Positions 26,254-33,150 of a DNA stretch of 35,183 bases are shown piece by piece (the stretch's first letter is position 1; each line of letters opens with the position of its first letter). A program made the position numbers and the translations under genes. This DNA is from Solobacterium sp. Lineage in GTDB: Bacteria > Bacillota_I > Bacilli_A > Erysipelotrichales > Erysipelotrichaceae. The stretch is from positions 1 to 35,183 of the forward strand of contig JAFRHT010000019.1 in NCBI GenBank assembly GCA_017433125.1, written 5' to 3'. Under the pieces are notes generated by a model. The model had not been told where the DNA came from. It did not search any database and saw only the letters and a list, made by a program, of their open reading frames with translations.

Positions 26254-26282
26254 TTGCACCGGGAAAGAAATGTCATTAATAT
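26254..26282 (+). promoter_or_regulatory. Candidate promoter of queA-queH
   Basis: TTGCAC (26254-26259), 17 nt, TAATAT (26277-26282), 21 nt before the queA start. Confidence 0.45.
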
Positions 26283-26303
26283 ATTCGGGGAAGGTAACTG
26301 CAA

Positions 26304-27338
26304 ATGAAAACAAGCGATTTTGATTATGAACTGCCGAAGGAACTGATTGCCCAGACTCCCCTGGAAGACAGAACCTCCAGCCGGATGATGGTTGTGCACA
26401 AAAACTCCGGCCGACTGGAGCACCGGCATTTTTTTGATATTCTCGATTATCTGCACAGCGGCGATGTGATTGTCCGCAACAATACCAGAGTCATTCCGGC
26501 CCGGCTGTACGGAATCAAGGAAGGAACCGGGGCCCATGTGGAAGTTCTCCTGCTGCGGCAGGAACCGGACGATGTCTGGGAGTGCCTGGTCGGCAACGCC
26601 CGGACTGTCAAACCGGATACAGTTGTCTCCTTTCACGATGGCCGCCTGAAAGCCAGGTGTGTCGGGGTCGGCGACAAGGGCATCCGGAAGATGAAGATGC
26701 TGTATGACGGGATTTTCACGGAGATTCTCGATCAGCTTGGCACCGTACCGCTGCCGCCGTATATCCGTGAAAAACTGGATGATCCCAACCGCTACCAGAC
26801 CGTCTATGCCCGGGTTGACGGTTCCGCTGCCGCCCCGACCGCCGGCCTGCACTTCACCCCGGAGATTTTCCGGAAGCTGGAGGAAAAAGGCGTGCAGATC
26901 GTTGATGTCACCCTGCATGTCGGCCTTGGCACATTCCGGCCGATGGATACCGAGAATATCGAAGAGCATATCATGCACTCGGAAGTCTATTACATGTCTG
27001 CCGAAGCCGCCGAAGCCCTGAACCGGGCCAAGGCAGAAGGCCGCCGCATTGTGGCAGTCGGCACCACTTCCGTACGGACCCTTGAATCTGTCTGGAACAG
27101 GTTCGGAAGGTTTGAGGAATGCTCCGGGGAAACCACCCTGTTTATCTACCCGGGCTATGAATGGCATACCATCGACTGCATGCTGACCAATTTCCACCTG
27201 CCGAAATCCACGCTGATCATGATGATTGCTTCCTATGCCGGCCAGGAACTGGTGTTCAGGGCATATGAGGAAGCCGTCAGGGAGCGCTATCGTTTCTTCT
27301 CCTTCGGAGACTGCATGTTTATTACTGATGAAGACTGA
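26304..27338 (+). CDS. queA: S-adenosylmethionine:tRNA ribosyltransferase-isomerase
   Basis: A 344-residue QueA of usual length. It transfers the ribosyl part of SAM to preQ1 at the tRNA wobble position, giving epoxyqueuosine. Signatures are [14 protein letters not shown] and RTSSRMMVV at the N-terminus, [22 protein letters not shown] and [19 protein letters not shown] lies about 9 nt before the ATG. It is directly followed by queH, the next step of the pathway. Confidence 0.95.
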   Translation: MKTSDFDYELPKELIAQTPLEDRTSSRMMVVHKNSGRLEHRHFFDILDYLHSGDVIVRNNTRVIPARLYGIKEGTGAHVEVLLLRQEPDDVWECLVGNARTVKPDTVVSFHDGRLKARCVGVGDKGIRKMKMLYDGIFTEILDQLGTVPLPPYIREKLDDPNRYQTVYARVDGSAAAPTAGLHFTPEIFRKLEEKGVQIVDVTLHVGLGTFRPMDTENIEEHIMHSEVYYMSAEAAEALNRAKAEGRRIVAVGTTSVRTLESVWNRFGRFEECSGETTLFIYPGYEWHTIDCMLTNFHLPKSTLIMMIASYAGQELVFRAYEEAVRERYRFFSFGDCMFITDED

Positions 27339-27372
27339 AGAATATTGGGAATACCTGCAGAAACGCAGGCAG

Positions 27373-28014
27373 ATGAACAAAAAAAATTACTACCTGGAGT
27401 CACTGCGGGAAATCGAGCAGATCCGCAAGGAATTTGACCGCAGGCCGCGGCTGCTGCTGCATGCCTGCTGTGCTGTCTGTGCCGGCTGGCCGCTCGAATT
27501 TCTCTCCGATGTTTTTGATATTACAGTTTACTATGCCAATTCGAATATCTGGCCGGCCGCGGAATACAGCCGGCGGCTGGCTGAGCTGCAGCGTTTTGTA
27601 AAGGAAGTCTACGGTGATGCCGTCAATGTGATTGTCCCGCAGTATGACAACGCCGCCTATACAAAAAAACTGGAGCCGCTGAAGGATGATCCCGAAGGCT
27701 TCCGGCGGTGCTTCCTGTGCTATGCCGAGCGCATGGGCGAAGCATATCAGTATGCGGCTGAGAACGGCTTTGATTACTTCACAACCGTCATGTCATCGTC
27801 CCGCCAGAAGGACAGCCAGAAAATCAATGAAACCGGCAGGGCCCTGTCAGCCAGATGGCCGCAGGTCAGATACTTCTACTCTGATTTCAAGAAAAAAGGC
27901 GGCCAGGAACGCCGCGATGAGCTCGCCGCCGAGCATCACCTGTACCGCCAGGATTACTGCGGATGCATCTATTCGTGGGAAGAACGTTTTCTGCCTGATC
28001 TGAAAAGCCGCTGA
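27373..28014 (+). CDS. queH: Epoxyqueuosine reductase QueH
   Basis: A 213-residue DUF208/QueH protein that reduces epoxyqueuosine to queuosine with Fe-S and metal cofactors. Cysteine motifs are visible: HACCAVCAGW (C32, C33), CFLCYAERM, and YCGC near the C-terminus. The usual N-terminus starts near NYY, so ATG 27373 is chosen. An in-frame ATG at 27328 would overlap the end of queA and add 15 residues; neither has a good ribosome site, so coupling to queA is likely. The stop lies inside a bidirectional terminator. Confidence 0.92.
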   Translation: MNKKNYYLESLREIEQIRKEFDRRPRLLLHACCAVCAGWPLEFLSDVFDITVYYANSNIWPAAEYSRRLAELQRFVKEVYGDAVNVIVPQYDNAAYTKKLEPLKDDPEGFRRCFLCYAERMGEAYQYAAENGFDYFTTVMSSSRQKDSQKINETGRALSARWPQVRYFYSDFKKKGGQERRDELAAEHHLYRQDYCGCIYSWEERFLPDLKSR

Positions 28015-28038
28015 CTGTCTTCACAGCCGGCGGCTTTT
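28003..28038. terminator. Bidirectional terminator between queH and flavodoxin
   Basis: AAAAGCCGC, 18 nt, GCGGCTTTT. The stem begins just before the queH stop and serves both convergent genes. Confidence 0.7.
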
Positions 28039-28047
28039 ATCTTTCCC

Positions 28048-28536
28048 TTACTGGATTTTGAGGGCCTGTTCGGCAAATCTCTTGCCGTAGGTGACAAACA
28101 GATCCCGGAAAGTCTCCATGCCCATGGTGCTGACTTCCACCGGTCCGTAATGGATGACCGGGGCGCCCTTGGAACCGCCGCCGGAATAGAACAGCATGCC
28201 GAAGACCAGGATATGTTCCGCAATCCGCATGATGGTCAGATCAGCGCCGCCGTGGATATACTGTTCGGTTGCGAAGGCACCGCCCAGTTTGCCGGCCAGG
28301 CCAAGTTTGCCGGCCCGCTTCTCGAGGAACTCATAGAACGCCGCGGTCGGACCGCCCATATATGTAGGGCAGCCGAAGATCAGCGCGCCGCTTTCTTTGG
28401 CATATGCTTCATCAATATCATCGATATGGAATGTCCGGGCTTCCACCCCTTCAACCTGCTGCAGGCCTTCGGCAATATAGCCGGCCATGGTTGCGGTATT
28501 GCTTGTTTTTGAATCATAAATAACCGAGATTTTCAT
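28048..28536 (-). CDS. Flavodoxin-family protein
   Basis: A 162-residue flavodoxin-like fold. The FMN phosphate loop is IYDSKTSNTATMA, and later loops are FGCPTYMGGPTAAFYEFLEK and FYSGGGSKGAP. The pattern is between flavodoxins and WrbA-type NAD(P)H:quinone oxidoreductases, so either electron carrier or reductase is possible. The ribosome site GGGAGGA overlaps the stop of the SDR gene, making a two-gene operon. Confidence 0.85.
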   Translation of the reverse strand: MKISVIYDSKTSNTATMAGYIAEGLQQVEGVEARTFHIDDIDEAYAKESGALIFGCPTYMGGPTAAFYEFLEKRAGKLGLAGKLGGAFATEQYIHGGADLTIMRIAEHILVFGMLFYSGGGSKGAPVIHYGPVEVSTMGMETFRDLFVTYGKRFAEQALKIQ

Positions 28537-28537
28537 A

Positions 28538-29287
28538 TTATCCTCCCTGTTTTATCCTTGCCAGTATTATCTTACGCATCCCCCGCGGCAGCAACAAACC
28601 TGCCCTGTCAAACAGTCTGCCGATATAAACCGGCCGCCGCCGCAGCATTGCCCTGTAAGCCTGCAGGGCCGCCTGTTCCGCCGTGATGGCAGTGAAGTTC
28701 CGTCGGCTGTTCGCTTTGGCCAGAAAGCCGGTATCCACCTGGCCCGGGCAGTAACAAACCACATGTACTCCTGTGCCTTTCAGTTCTTCCGCCAGGGCTT
28801 CGCTGTAGCTGAGGACGAACGCCTTGGAAGCATAATAGCCGGCCATGTACGGACCCGGCTGAAACGCTGCCATCGAGGCGATATTCAGAATCATCCCCTC
28901 ACCCCGGGCCACCATGTCCCGCGCAAACAGTTTTGTCAGGCTCATCATGGCGGCGTCATTGAGCATGACCATGGCTTCCTCATCGGCAATGGGAATCTCC
29001 CAGCTGCGGCCGCAGAAACCGCAGCCGGCATTGTTGACCAGAATGTCAACACCGATCTTCTTTTCCTGCAGTTTCCGGTACAGCTTTCCGGCACTTCCCG
29101 GCTGTGACAGGTCTGCCTGTACGGCGAGGGCCGGAAGCTGGTAAGCCGCTTTGATTTCCGCCGCTGCCTGTTCCAGTTTTTTCCTGTTTCTGGCCACCAG
29201 CACCGGCCGGTAACCATGGACCGCCATGACATTTGCCAGGGCCCTGCCAATCCCTTCTGTCCCGCCTGTGATCAATACGCTTTTCAT
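28538..29287 (-). CDS. Short-chain dehydrogenase/reductase
   Basis: A 249-residue classical SDR. Cofactor motif is GGTEGIGRA, then NNAGCGFCG, the catalytic Ser in LNIASMAAF and YYASK, and PGQVDTGF. The substrate is unknown; the DltE-like subgroup is possible. ATG 29287 is chosen as it begins the Rossmann strand at the usual distance. There is no ribosome site, but TACAAT ends exactly 6 nt before the ATG, which suggests a leaderless message. A TTG at 29302 would lie inside the promoter. Confidence 0.85.
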   Translation of the reverse strand: MKSVLITGGTEGIGRALANVMAVHGYRPVLVARNRKKLEQAAAEIKAAYQLPALAVQADLSQPGSAGKLYRKLQEKKIGVDILVNNAGCGFCGRSWEIPIADEEAMVMLNDAAMMSLTKLFARDMVARGEGMILNIASMAAFQPGPYMAGYYASKAFVLSYSEALAEELKGTGVHVVCYCPGQVDTGFLAKANSRRNFTAITAEQAALQAYRAMLRRRPVYIGRLFDRAGLLLPRGMRKIILARIKQGG

Positions 29288-29299
29288 ATATTCATTGTA
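29288..29299 (-). promoter_or_regulatory. Leaderless-type -10 of the SDR gene
   Basis: TACAAT (29294-29299) and a 6-nt spacer to the ATG on the minus strand. The -35 (AGCACA, 17 nt away) is weak and lies in the preceding terminator. Confidence 0.45.
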
Positions 29300-29304
29300 C
29301 AAGG

Positions 29305-29325
29305 AAAAAGGGAGCCTGTGCTCCC
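29305..29325 (-). terminator. Terminator of the TetR/coiled-coil operon
   Basis: On the minus strand GGGAGC-ACAG-GCTCCC is followed by TTTTT, 8 nt after the stop of the coiled-coil gene. Confidence 0.85.
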
Positions 29326-29332
29326 CTGTCAG

Positions 29333-29659
29333 TCAGTTTTCGTCCAGTGCTTTCAGCTGCTCGTTCAGCAGTTCGATGACTTTTGTGTTGGATCGCAGGA
29401 TATCGAGTACATCCCCGACCCCGTTCATGGATTCACCCTTTTCAACATACTTGAAATAGGCTTCCCCCAGCCGGGTGTATGCCTTGGTGACATTGCGCTG
29501 ATGCTGGCCGATCTGCGAACGGAGCTCCATCTTGCGCCGTTCTTTATTTACGGTACCGGACCATTCCTTTGTGCTGTTTTCAACAATTTTCGCTGCCTTG
29601 TTTACAGCTTCTTCGAATGTCCCCTGAAGTTCATCAATTGTCTTTTTGATATCTGCCAT
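29333..29659 (-). CDS. 108-residue helical/coiled-coil protein, unknown function
   Basis: A charged protein without membrane segments, rich in Glu, Lys and Asn, predicted mainly helical: an N-terminal helix (IKKTIDELQGTFEEAVNKAA), a middle helix (RSQIGQHQRNVTKAYTRLGE) and a C-terminal helix (VLDILRSNTKVIELLNEQ). It follows the TetR gene by 2 nt and is probably translated with it. I do not recognise a named family. It could be a stress or envelope-associated protein controlled by the TetR regulator. Confidence 0.75.
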   Translation of the reverse strand: MADIKKTIDELQGTFEEAVNKAAKIVENSTKEWSGTVNKERRKMELRSQIGQHQRNVTKAYTRLGEAYFKYVEKGESMNGVGDVLDILRSNTKVIELLNEQLKALDEN

Positions 29660-29661
29660 GT

Positions 29662-30225
29662 TTACTCCTTTCCGGATCTGATCAGACCCTCAATGATTTT
29701 CTTGATTTCTTCCCCGGTTGCCTCACTCTGGGCAGCCAGGTCTGCCATGCCCCCGATAATTGCCTCGGCAAACAGTTTCGGGCTGAGAATATTAAGTTTG
29801 CGGCTGCTGTTGCCTTCCTCCAGAAGCTCCTCCAATACCGAAGAGGCTGTCTTCTTCGCTTCATCCACGCTCCGGCTGGCCAGGATCGACAGATCGATAT
29901 CATCGCTGTCACCCCTGAGCTTTTCCCACATCTGCCGGAAGGAAAGAATCGAATCTTCTATGAAAGCATCCAGCCGCTGATCAAATTCATCCTGCCGCAG
30001 AGAACGTTCAATGGACCGGCGGAAATCCAGATTATACTTTTCACTGATGGCGTCTATCACATCATCCTTGGATTCGAAATAGTAGTAGAACAAGCCTTTG
30101 GCAACGTCCATTTCCTTGACAATCGCATTGATTGTCGTTTCCACTATGCCGTTCTCCCGGAACAGTTTCTCCGCAGCCGCGACAAATTCATCCCGCCGGA
30201 TTTCACTGTCCTTGCTTTCCCGCAT
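29662..30225 (-). CDS. TetR/AcrR-family regulator
   Basis: A 187-residue regulator with a TetR helix-turn-helix in the first 55 residues (FVAAAEKLFRENGIVETTINAIVKEM, KGLFYYYFESKDDV) and a helical ligand domain. GGAGGTGA precedes the ATG. A near-perfect 19-bp palindrome overlaps its promoter, so autoregulation is likely. It forms an operon with the coiled-coil protein gene and diverges from rlmA, which the operator could also affect. Confidence 0.88.
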   Translation of the reverse strand: MRESKDSEIRRDEFVAAAEKLFRENGIVETTINAIVKEMDVAKGLFYYYFESKDDVIDAISEKYNLDFRRSIERSLRQDEFDQRLDAFIEDSILSFRQMWEKLRGDSDDIDLSILASRSVDEAKKTASSVLEELLEEGNSSRKLNILSPKLFAEAIIGGMADLAAQSEATGEEIKKIIEGLIRSGKE

Positions 30226-30256
30226 GATTGTCTCACCTCCACCCTCAGATTATCAT

Positions 30257-30275
30257 TTGACTGACCGTCGGTCAA
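30257..30275. promoter_or_regulatory. TetR operator overlapping the tetR-type promoter
   Basis: TTGACTGACCGTCGGTCAA: 8 of 9 positions pair around the central base. The minus-strand -35 (TTGACC, 30270-30275) lies in the right arm. Confidence 0.7.
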
Positions 30276-30295
30276 GAACGTTTTCCACCAGTATG

Positions 30296-30304
30296 TGCTA
30301 TACT
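30296..30304 (+). promoter_or_regulatory. Leaderless-type extended -10 of rlmA
   Basis: TGCTATACT is followed by CTCCGT (6 nt) and then the ATG. There is no ribosome site between them. Confidence 0.55.
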
Positions 30305-30310
30305 CTCCGT

Positions 30311-31105
30311 ATGAAACTTCTATGCCCTGTCTGCGGACAGGAATTGCACCGTGAAAACCGCCGGGTCTGCTGCGCGCAGAACCACTCCTTTGATTATGCC
30401 CGGCAGGGATATCTGAATCTGGCTCTGCGTACAAGAGCCGGTTCCGGGGATGAAAAACGGATGGTCAGGGCCCGGACAGACTTTCTGCATACCGGGGCTT
30501 ACGGTTTTCTGCGGGATACCCTGTGCGCATGGATCAGTGAAGAAAAACCGGAAGTGCTGACGGACCTCGGCTGCGGGGAAGGTTATTACACAAGCGCTTT
30601 CCCGGTTAGGGAAAAATACGGCTTTGACCTGTCCAAGGATGCCCTGAAATACGCGGCGGCCCATGATAAATCCACGGCTTATATTGTCGCCTCAACCAGC
30701 TGCCTGCCGCTGCCGGATGCGTGCGCGGATATGGCTGTCATATGCTTTGCCCCGGTTTTTGAGAAAGAAATCTGCCGGATCCTGAAAGACGGCGGTTCTT
30801 TCCTGACCGTGACCCCCGGACCGGATCATCTGCTGGAAATGAAATCGGTGCTTTACGAACATCCCTACCGGAATCCGGAAAAGTCCGGTGTTTCCTTTGC
30901 GCCGGAAAAAGAAGAGATCATCCGCGGGACTTTCCGGGCCGGCGCAGAGGAACTGGCAGCCCTGCTGACCATGACGCCCTATTTCTACCGTACCAGTCCG
31001 GAAGCCGCGGCCCGGCTGAACAGCTGCGGGCAGCTGCAGATTACCGCCGAATTTATTCTCCGGCTGTACAGAAAAAAGTCACCTGCCCTTTTTCCGAGCA
31101 GGTGA
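30311..31105 (+). CDS. rlmA: 23S rRNA (guanine) methyltransferase, RlmA/RrmA type
   Basis: A 264-residue enzyme with an N-terminal zinc-binding segment (CPVCGQELHRENRRVCC, then NHSFDYARQGYLNL) that is diagnostic for RlmA/TlrB. A SAM-binding methyltransferase domain follows (LTDLGCGEGYY, FDLSKDALKYAA, and CFAPVFEKEICRILKDGG). These enzymes methylate N1 of G745 or G748 in 23S rRNA helix 35; the TlrB type affects macrolide sensitivity, but which position is used cannot be read. The start codon lies 6 nt after the -10. The last codons are within the terminator hairpin shared with fumarase. Confidence 0.88.
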   Translation: MKLLCPVCGQELHRENRRVCCAQNHSFDYARQGYLNLALRTRAGSGDEKRMVRARTDFLHTGAYGFLRDTLCAWISEEKPEVLTDLGCGEGYYTSAFPVREKYGFDLSKDALKYAAAHDKSTAYIVASTSCLPLPDACADMAVICFAPVFEKEICRILKDGGSFLTVTPGPDHLLEMKSVLYEHPYRNPEKSGVSFAPEKEEIIRGTFRAGAEELAALLTMTPYFYRTSPEAAARLNSCGQLQITAEFILRLYRKKSPALFPSR

Positions 31106-31112
31106 CATTTTT
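31073..31112. terminator. Bidirectional terminator between rlmA and fumarase
   Basis: GTCACCTGC, 11 nt, GCAGGTGAC, with A-run before and T-run after. It contains the rlmA stop codon and lies 5 nt beyond the fumarase beta stop. Confidence 0.85.
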
Positions 31113-31116
31113 TGTA

Positions 31117-31644
31117 TTATTCGTCGTAGATATCGTTTCCCAGCGTGTCCACGCCGACAAAACACGGGAAGTCCTCAACCGTAAGACGGACAATTGCTTC
31201 ACTAAGCAGCTCCTCGAACGCAACCGGTTCTGCTTTTTTAATACTCTGGGAAAGCAGGGCTCCGGCTCCGCCGACGGCCACAAAGTTGATGGCCTGATTG
31301 CGGATAATTGCGTCAACCACTTCTTTGGATCGCCTGCCCTTGCCGATCATGCCGGCAAGTCCGTCATCCAGCAGTTCCGGGGCATAGGGATCCATCCGGG
31401 TGGCAGTTGTCGGTCCGGCCGAGCCGACGGCATGACCCGGTTTCGGCGGTGTCGGTCCGACATAGTAGACAATTGCGTCCTTGACATCAAACGGATAGGG
31501 TTCCCCTTTTTCCCGCAGTTCATGGAGCCGTTTATGGGCAGCATCCCTGGCGGTATAGATAATACCGGTCAGGTATACTTCGTCCCCGGCCCGCAGTTTT
31601 TTCCTGGTTTCCAGGTCCATCGGCAGTTTGATATTGTACTTCAT
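31117..31644 (-). CDS. fumB: Class I fumarate hydratase, beta subunit
   Basis: The 175-residue Fe-S hydro-lyase C-terminal (beta) subunit. It has GDEVYLTGIIYTARDAAHKR, GPTPPKPGHAVGSAGPTTATRMD and MIGKGRRS, which bind the substrate carboxylates. With the alpha subunit it interconverts fumarate and malate in an oxygen-sensitive way; a tartrate dehydratase is the alternative. The ATG follows the alpha stop with no more than one base between them. The symbol denotes the split subunit, not the E. coli single-chain FumB. Confidence 0.88.
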   Translation of the reverse strand: MKYNIKLPMDLETRKKLRAGDEVYLTGIIYTARDAAHKRLHELREKGEPYPFDVKDAIVYYVGPTPPKPGHAVGSAGPTTATRMDPYAPELLDDGLAGMIGKGRRSKEVVDAIIRNQAINFVAVGGAGALLSQSIKKAEPVAFEELLSEAIVRLTVEDFPCFVGVDTLGNDIYDE

Positions 31645-32490
31645 TCAGATCACCATCCTTGCATGACGGCATACGTGGCAGCAGATATTGACTGCGCAGG
31701 GAAGCCCGGCAATATGTGTCGGGAAATACTCCACCTGGATCTTGAGGGCTGTCGTCCTGCCGTGCAGGCCCATCGGCCCGACATTCAGCTGATTCGCTTC
31801 TTCCAGCAGTTCATCTTCCAGCTGCTTGTATCTTTCATCCGGATTGGACTGACTGATCGGCCGCAGCAGCGCTTTCTTGGCCATGACCGCGCAGGAATCA
31901 AATGTTCCGCCGACCCCCACACCGACAACCATCGGCGGGCATGCATTCGGACCGGCTTCCTTGATTGCGTCGAGGACGAACTTCTTCACACCCTCCACAC
32001 CGTCTGCCGGCGTCAGCATCTTGGTCTTTGACTTGTTTTCGGAACCGAAGCCCTTGGCCATGACTTCCACTTCCACTTCATCACCCGGAACGATGTCACA
32101 GTAGACAACTGCCGGGGTATTGGTTTTTGTGTTCTTTCTGTCGAACAGCGGATCATCCACCACCGAAGCCCGCAGATAGCCGTCATGATATCCGGCTGCG
32201 ACGCCGCGGTTGATCGCATCAATCAGCGACCCGCCGGTGAAATGAACCTCCTGCCCTGCTTTTACCCAGACAATTGCCATGCCTGTATCCTGACAGATGG
32301 CAATCTGTTCCCGGGAGGCAATTTCCGCATTTTCCAGAAGCATCCGCAGGGCTGCCTTGGATTTTTCTCTGGTTTCTTCCTGTTCCCCTTTTCTCAGGGC
32401 GCAGATAATATCATGAGAATACTCGACTGCGATCGCCATGCAGGCTTCTCTCAGTTTATTCTCAATGATACTGACATCAACATCTCTCAT
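31645..32490 (-). CDS. fumA: Class I fumarate hydratase, alpha subunit
   Basis: A 281-residue Fe-S hydro-lyase alpha subunit. Three cysteine motifs that hold the [4Fe-4S] cluster are visible: ICQDTGMA, NACPPMVVGVGVGGTFD and NICCHVCRH near the C-terminus. LNVGPMGLHGRTTAL is also typical. Function: fumarate hydration in the cytosol, probably in a partial reductive TCA branch. A GGAGGA precedes the ATG. The promoter carries a cre-like site. It forms a two-gene operon with the beta subunit. Confidence 0.9.
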   Translation of the reverse strand: MRDVDVSIIENKLREACMAIAVEYSHDIICALRKGEQEETREKSKAALRMLLENAEIASREQIAICQDTGMAIVWVKAGQEVHFTGGSLIDAINRGVAAGYHDGYLRASVVDDPLFDRKNTKTNTPAVVYCDIVPGDEVEVEVMAKGFGSENKSKTKMLTPADGVEGVKKFVLDAIKEAGPNACPPMVVGVGVGGTFDSCAVMAKKALLRPISQSNPDERYKQLEDELLEEANQLNVGPMGLHGRTTALKIQVEYFPTHIAGLPCAVNICCHVCRHARMVI

Positions 32491-32517
32491 TGATTGTTTC
32501 CTCCTGCCTCTATCTGA

Positions 32518-32545
32518 ATCATACCAATTGAGAAAGCGTTTTCAA
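32518..32545 (-). promoter_or_regulatory. Fumarase promoter
   Basis: TTGAAA (32540-32545), 16 nt, TATGAT (32518-32523) on the minus strand, the latter preceded by TGG. It is 28 nt before the alpha subunit start. Confidence 0.6.
32530..32545 (-). promoter_or_regulatory. Catabolite-responsive element (cre) overlapping the fumarase -35
   Basis: The minus strand reads TTGAAAACGCTTTCTC, 15 of 16 positions of the WTGNAANCGNWNNCWW consensus. Its location on the -35 box predicts repression by CcpA on good sugars. Confidence 0.6.
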
Positions 32546-32574
32546 TGGCCAATAATTGTATAAGTCTTATATTT

Positions 32575-32916
32575 TTATTCTGATACTCTTTTCCGGGAAA
32601 TCTCGCGTGGCTCCTTCAGCCGGATCTTCTCATGCAGGGCCTGCAGCAGAACCGCCTCATCATCACTGACGATCATCAGATGACTGCCCTCAGCCAGGAA
32701 CATCTCTGCCATTTCCGTTATGATCTCCGGAAACAGCATGCCGTACCGGCAGAACATGTCGAGCCGCAGCATGTTCGTGCCGCTTTCATATGCCGACACC
32801 GTCCGGTGACTGACGCCGAGCCGCTCACCGACCTCCCATTGTTTCAAGCCGCGCCTTCTTCTCGCCTGTTTCAGGATCCGGCCAACGGCAGCCTGATCAA
32901 AAACTTTTTCTTCCAT
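32575..32916 (-). CDS. XRE-family transcriptional regulator
   Basis: A 113-residue protein with an HTH_3 domain at about 10-65 (GRILKQARRRRGLKQWEVGERLGVSHRTVSAYESG) and a short helical C-terminus. It is Arg-rich in the DNA-binding region. GGAGGAGGAAAGG precedes the ATG. The gene lies between fumarase and htpG with its own upstream region, which holds two perfect palindromes, likely its operators. Its targets beyond itself are unknown. Confidence 0.82.
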   Translation of the reverse strand: MEEKVFDQAAVGRILKQARRRRGLKQWEVGERLGVSHRTVSAYESGTNMLRLDMFCRYGMLFPEIITEMAEMFLAEGSHLMIVSDDEAVLLQALHEKIRLKEPREISRKRVSE

Positions 32917-33005
32917 TCACCTTTCCTCCTCCATTTGTCCGCAGCCTTGCCGCAGACCTCTTCACTATCATCTTAATATTCATTTTACCATTTGGGGTAC
33001 TTATA

Positions 33006-33038
33006 AAATTCCATGATTCATGGAATTTCGGCCGAAAT
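33006..33038. promoter_or_regulatory. Two overlapping perfect palindromes, candidate XRE operators
   Basis: AAATTCCATGA-T-TCATGGAATTT (33006-33028) and ATTTCGGCCGAAAT (33025-33038) overlap by 4 bp between the XRE regulator gene and htpG. Neither has a T-run of terminator type. Confidence 0.6.
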
Positions 33039-33068
33039 CCGCCTTGTTCTGGCATATCAGCGAGAGTT

Positions 33069-33093
33069 TTGACATCCCCTTGAATAATGTCAA
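33069..33093. promoter_or_regulatory. Inverted repeat upstream of the htpG promoter
   Basis: TTGACAT, 11 nt, ATGTCAA: a perfect 7-bp inverted repeat overlapping the htpG -35 box. It could bind a second regulator. Confidence 0.4.
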
Positions 33094-33108
33094 CACCGGT
33101 GCTATCAT
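33080..33108 (+). promoter_or_regulatory. htpG promoter
   Basis: TTGAAT (33080-33085), 17 nt, TATCAT (33103-33108), with an extended TGC before the -10. The CIRCE element follows directly. Confidence 0.65.
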
Positions 33109-33109
33109 T

Positions 33110-33136
33110 TTAGCAGTCAATAGTATAGAGTGCTAA
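33110..33136. promoter_or_regulatory. CIRCE element (HrcA operator)
   Basis: TTAGCAGTC-N9-GAGTGCTAA: one mismatch to the TTAGCACTC-N9-GAGTGCTAA consensus. It covers the expected transcription start of htpG. Confidence 0.85.
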
Positions 33137-33150
33137 AGGAGGCATATGAT

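Noticed and set aside
33130-33150. GTG start giving HtpG seven extra residues
   Set aside because: It lies inside the CIRCE element and before the AAAGGAGG ribosome site of ATG 33151.
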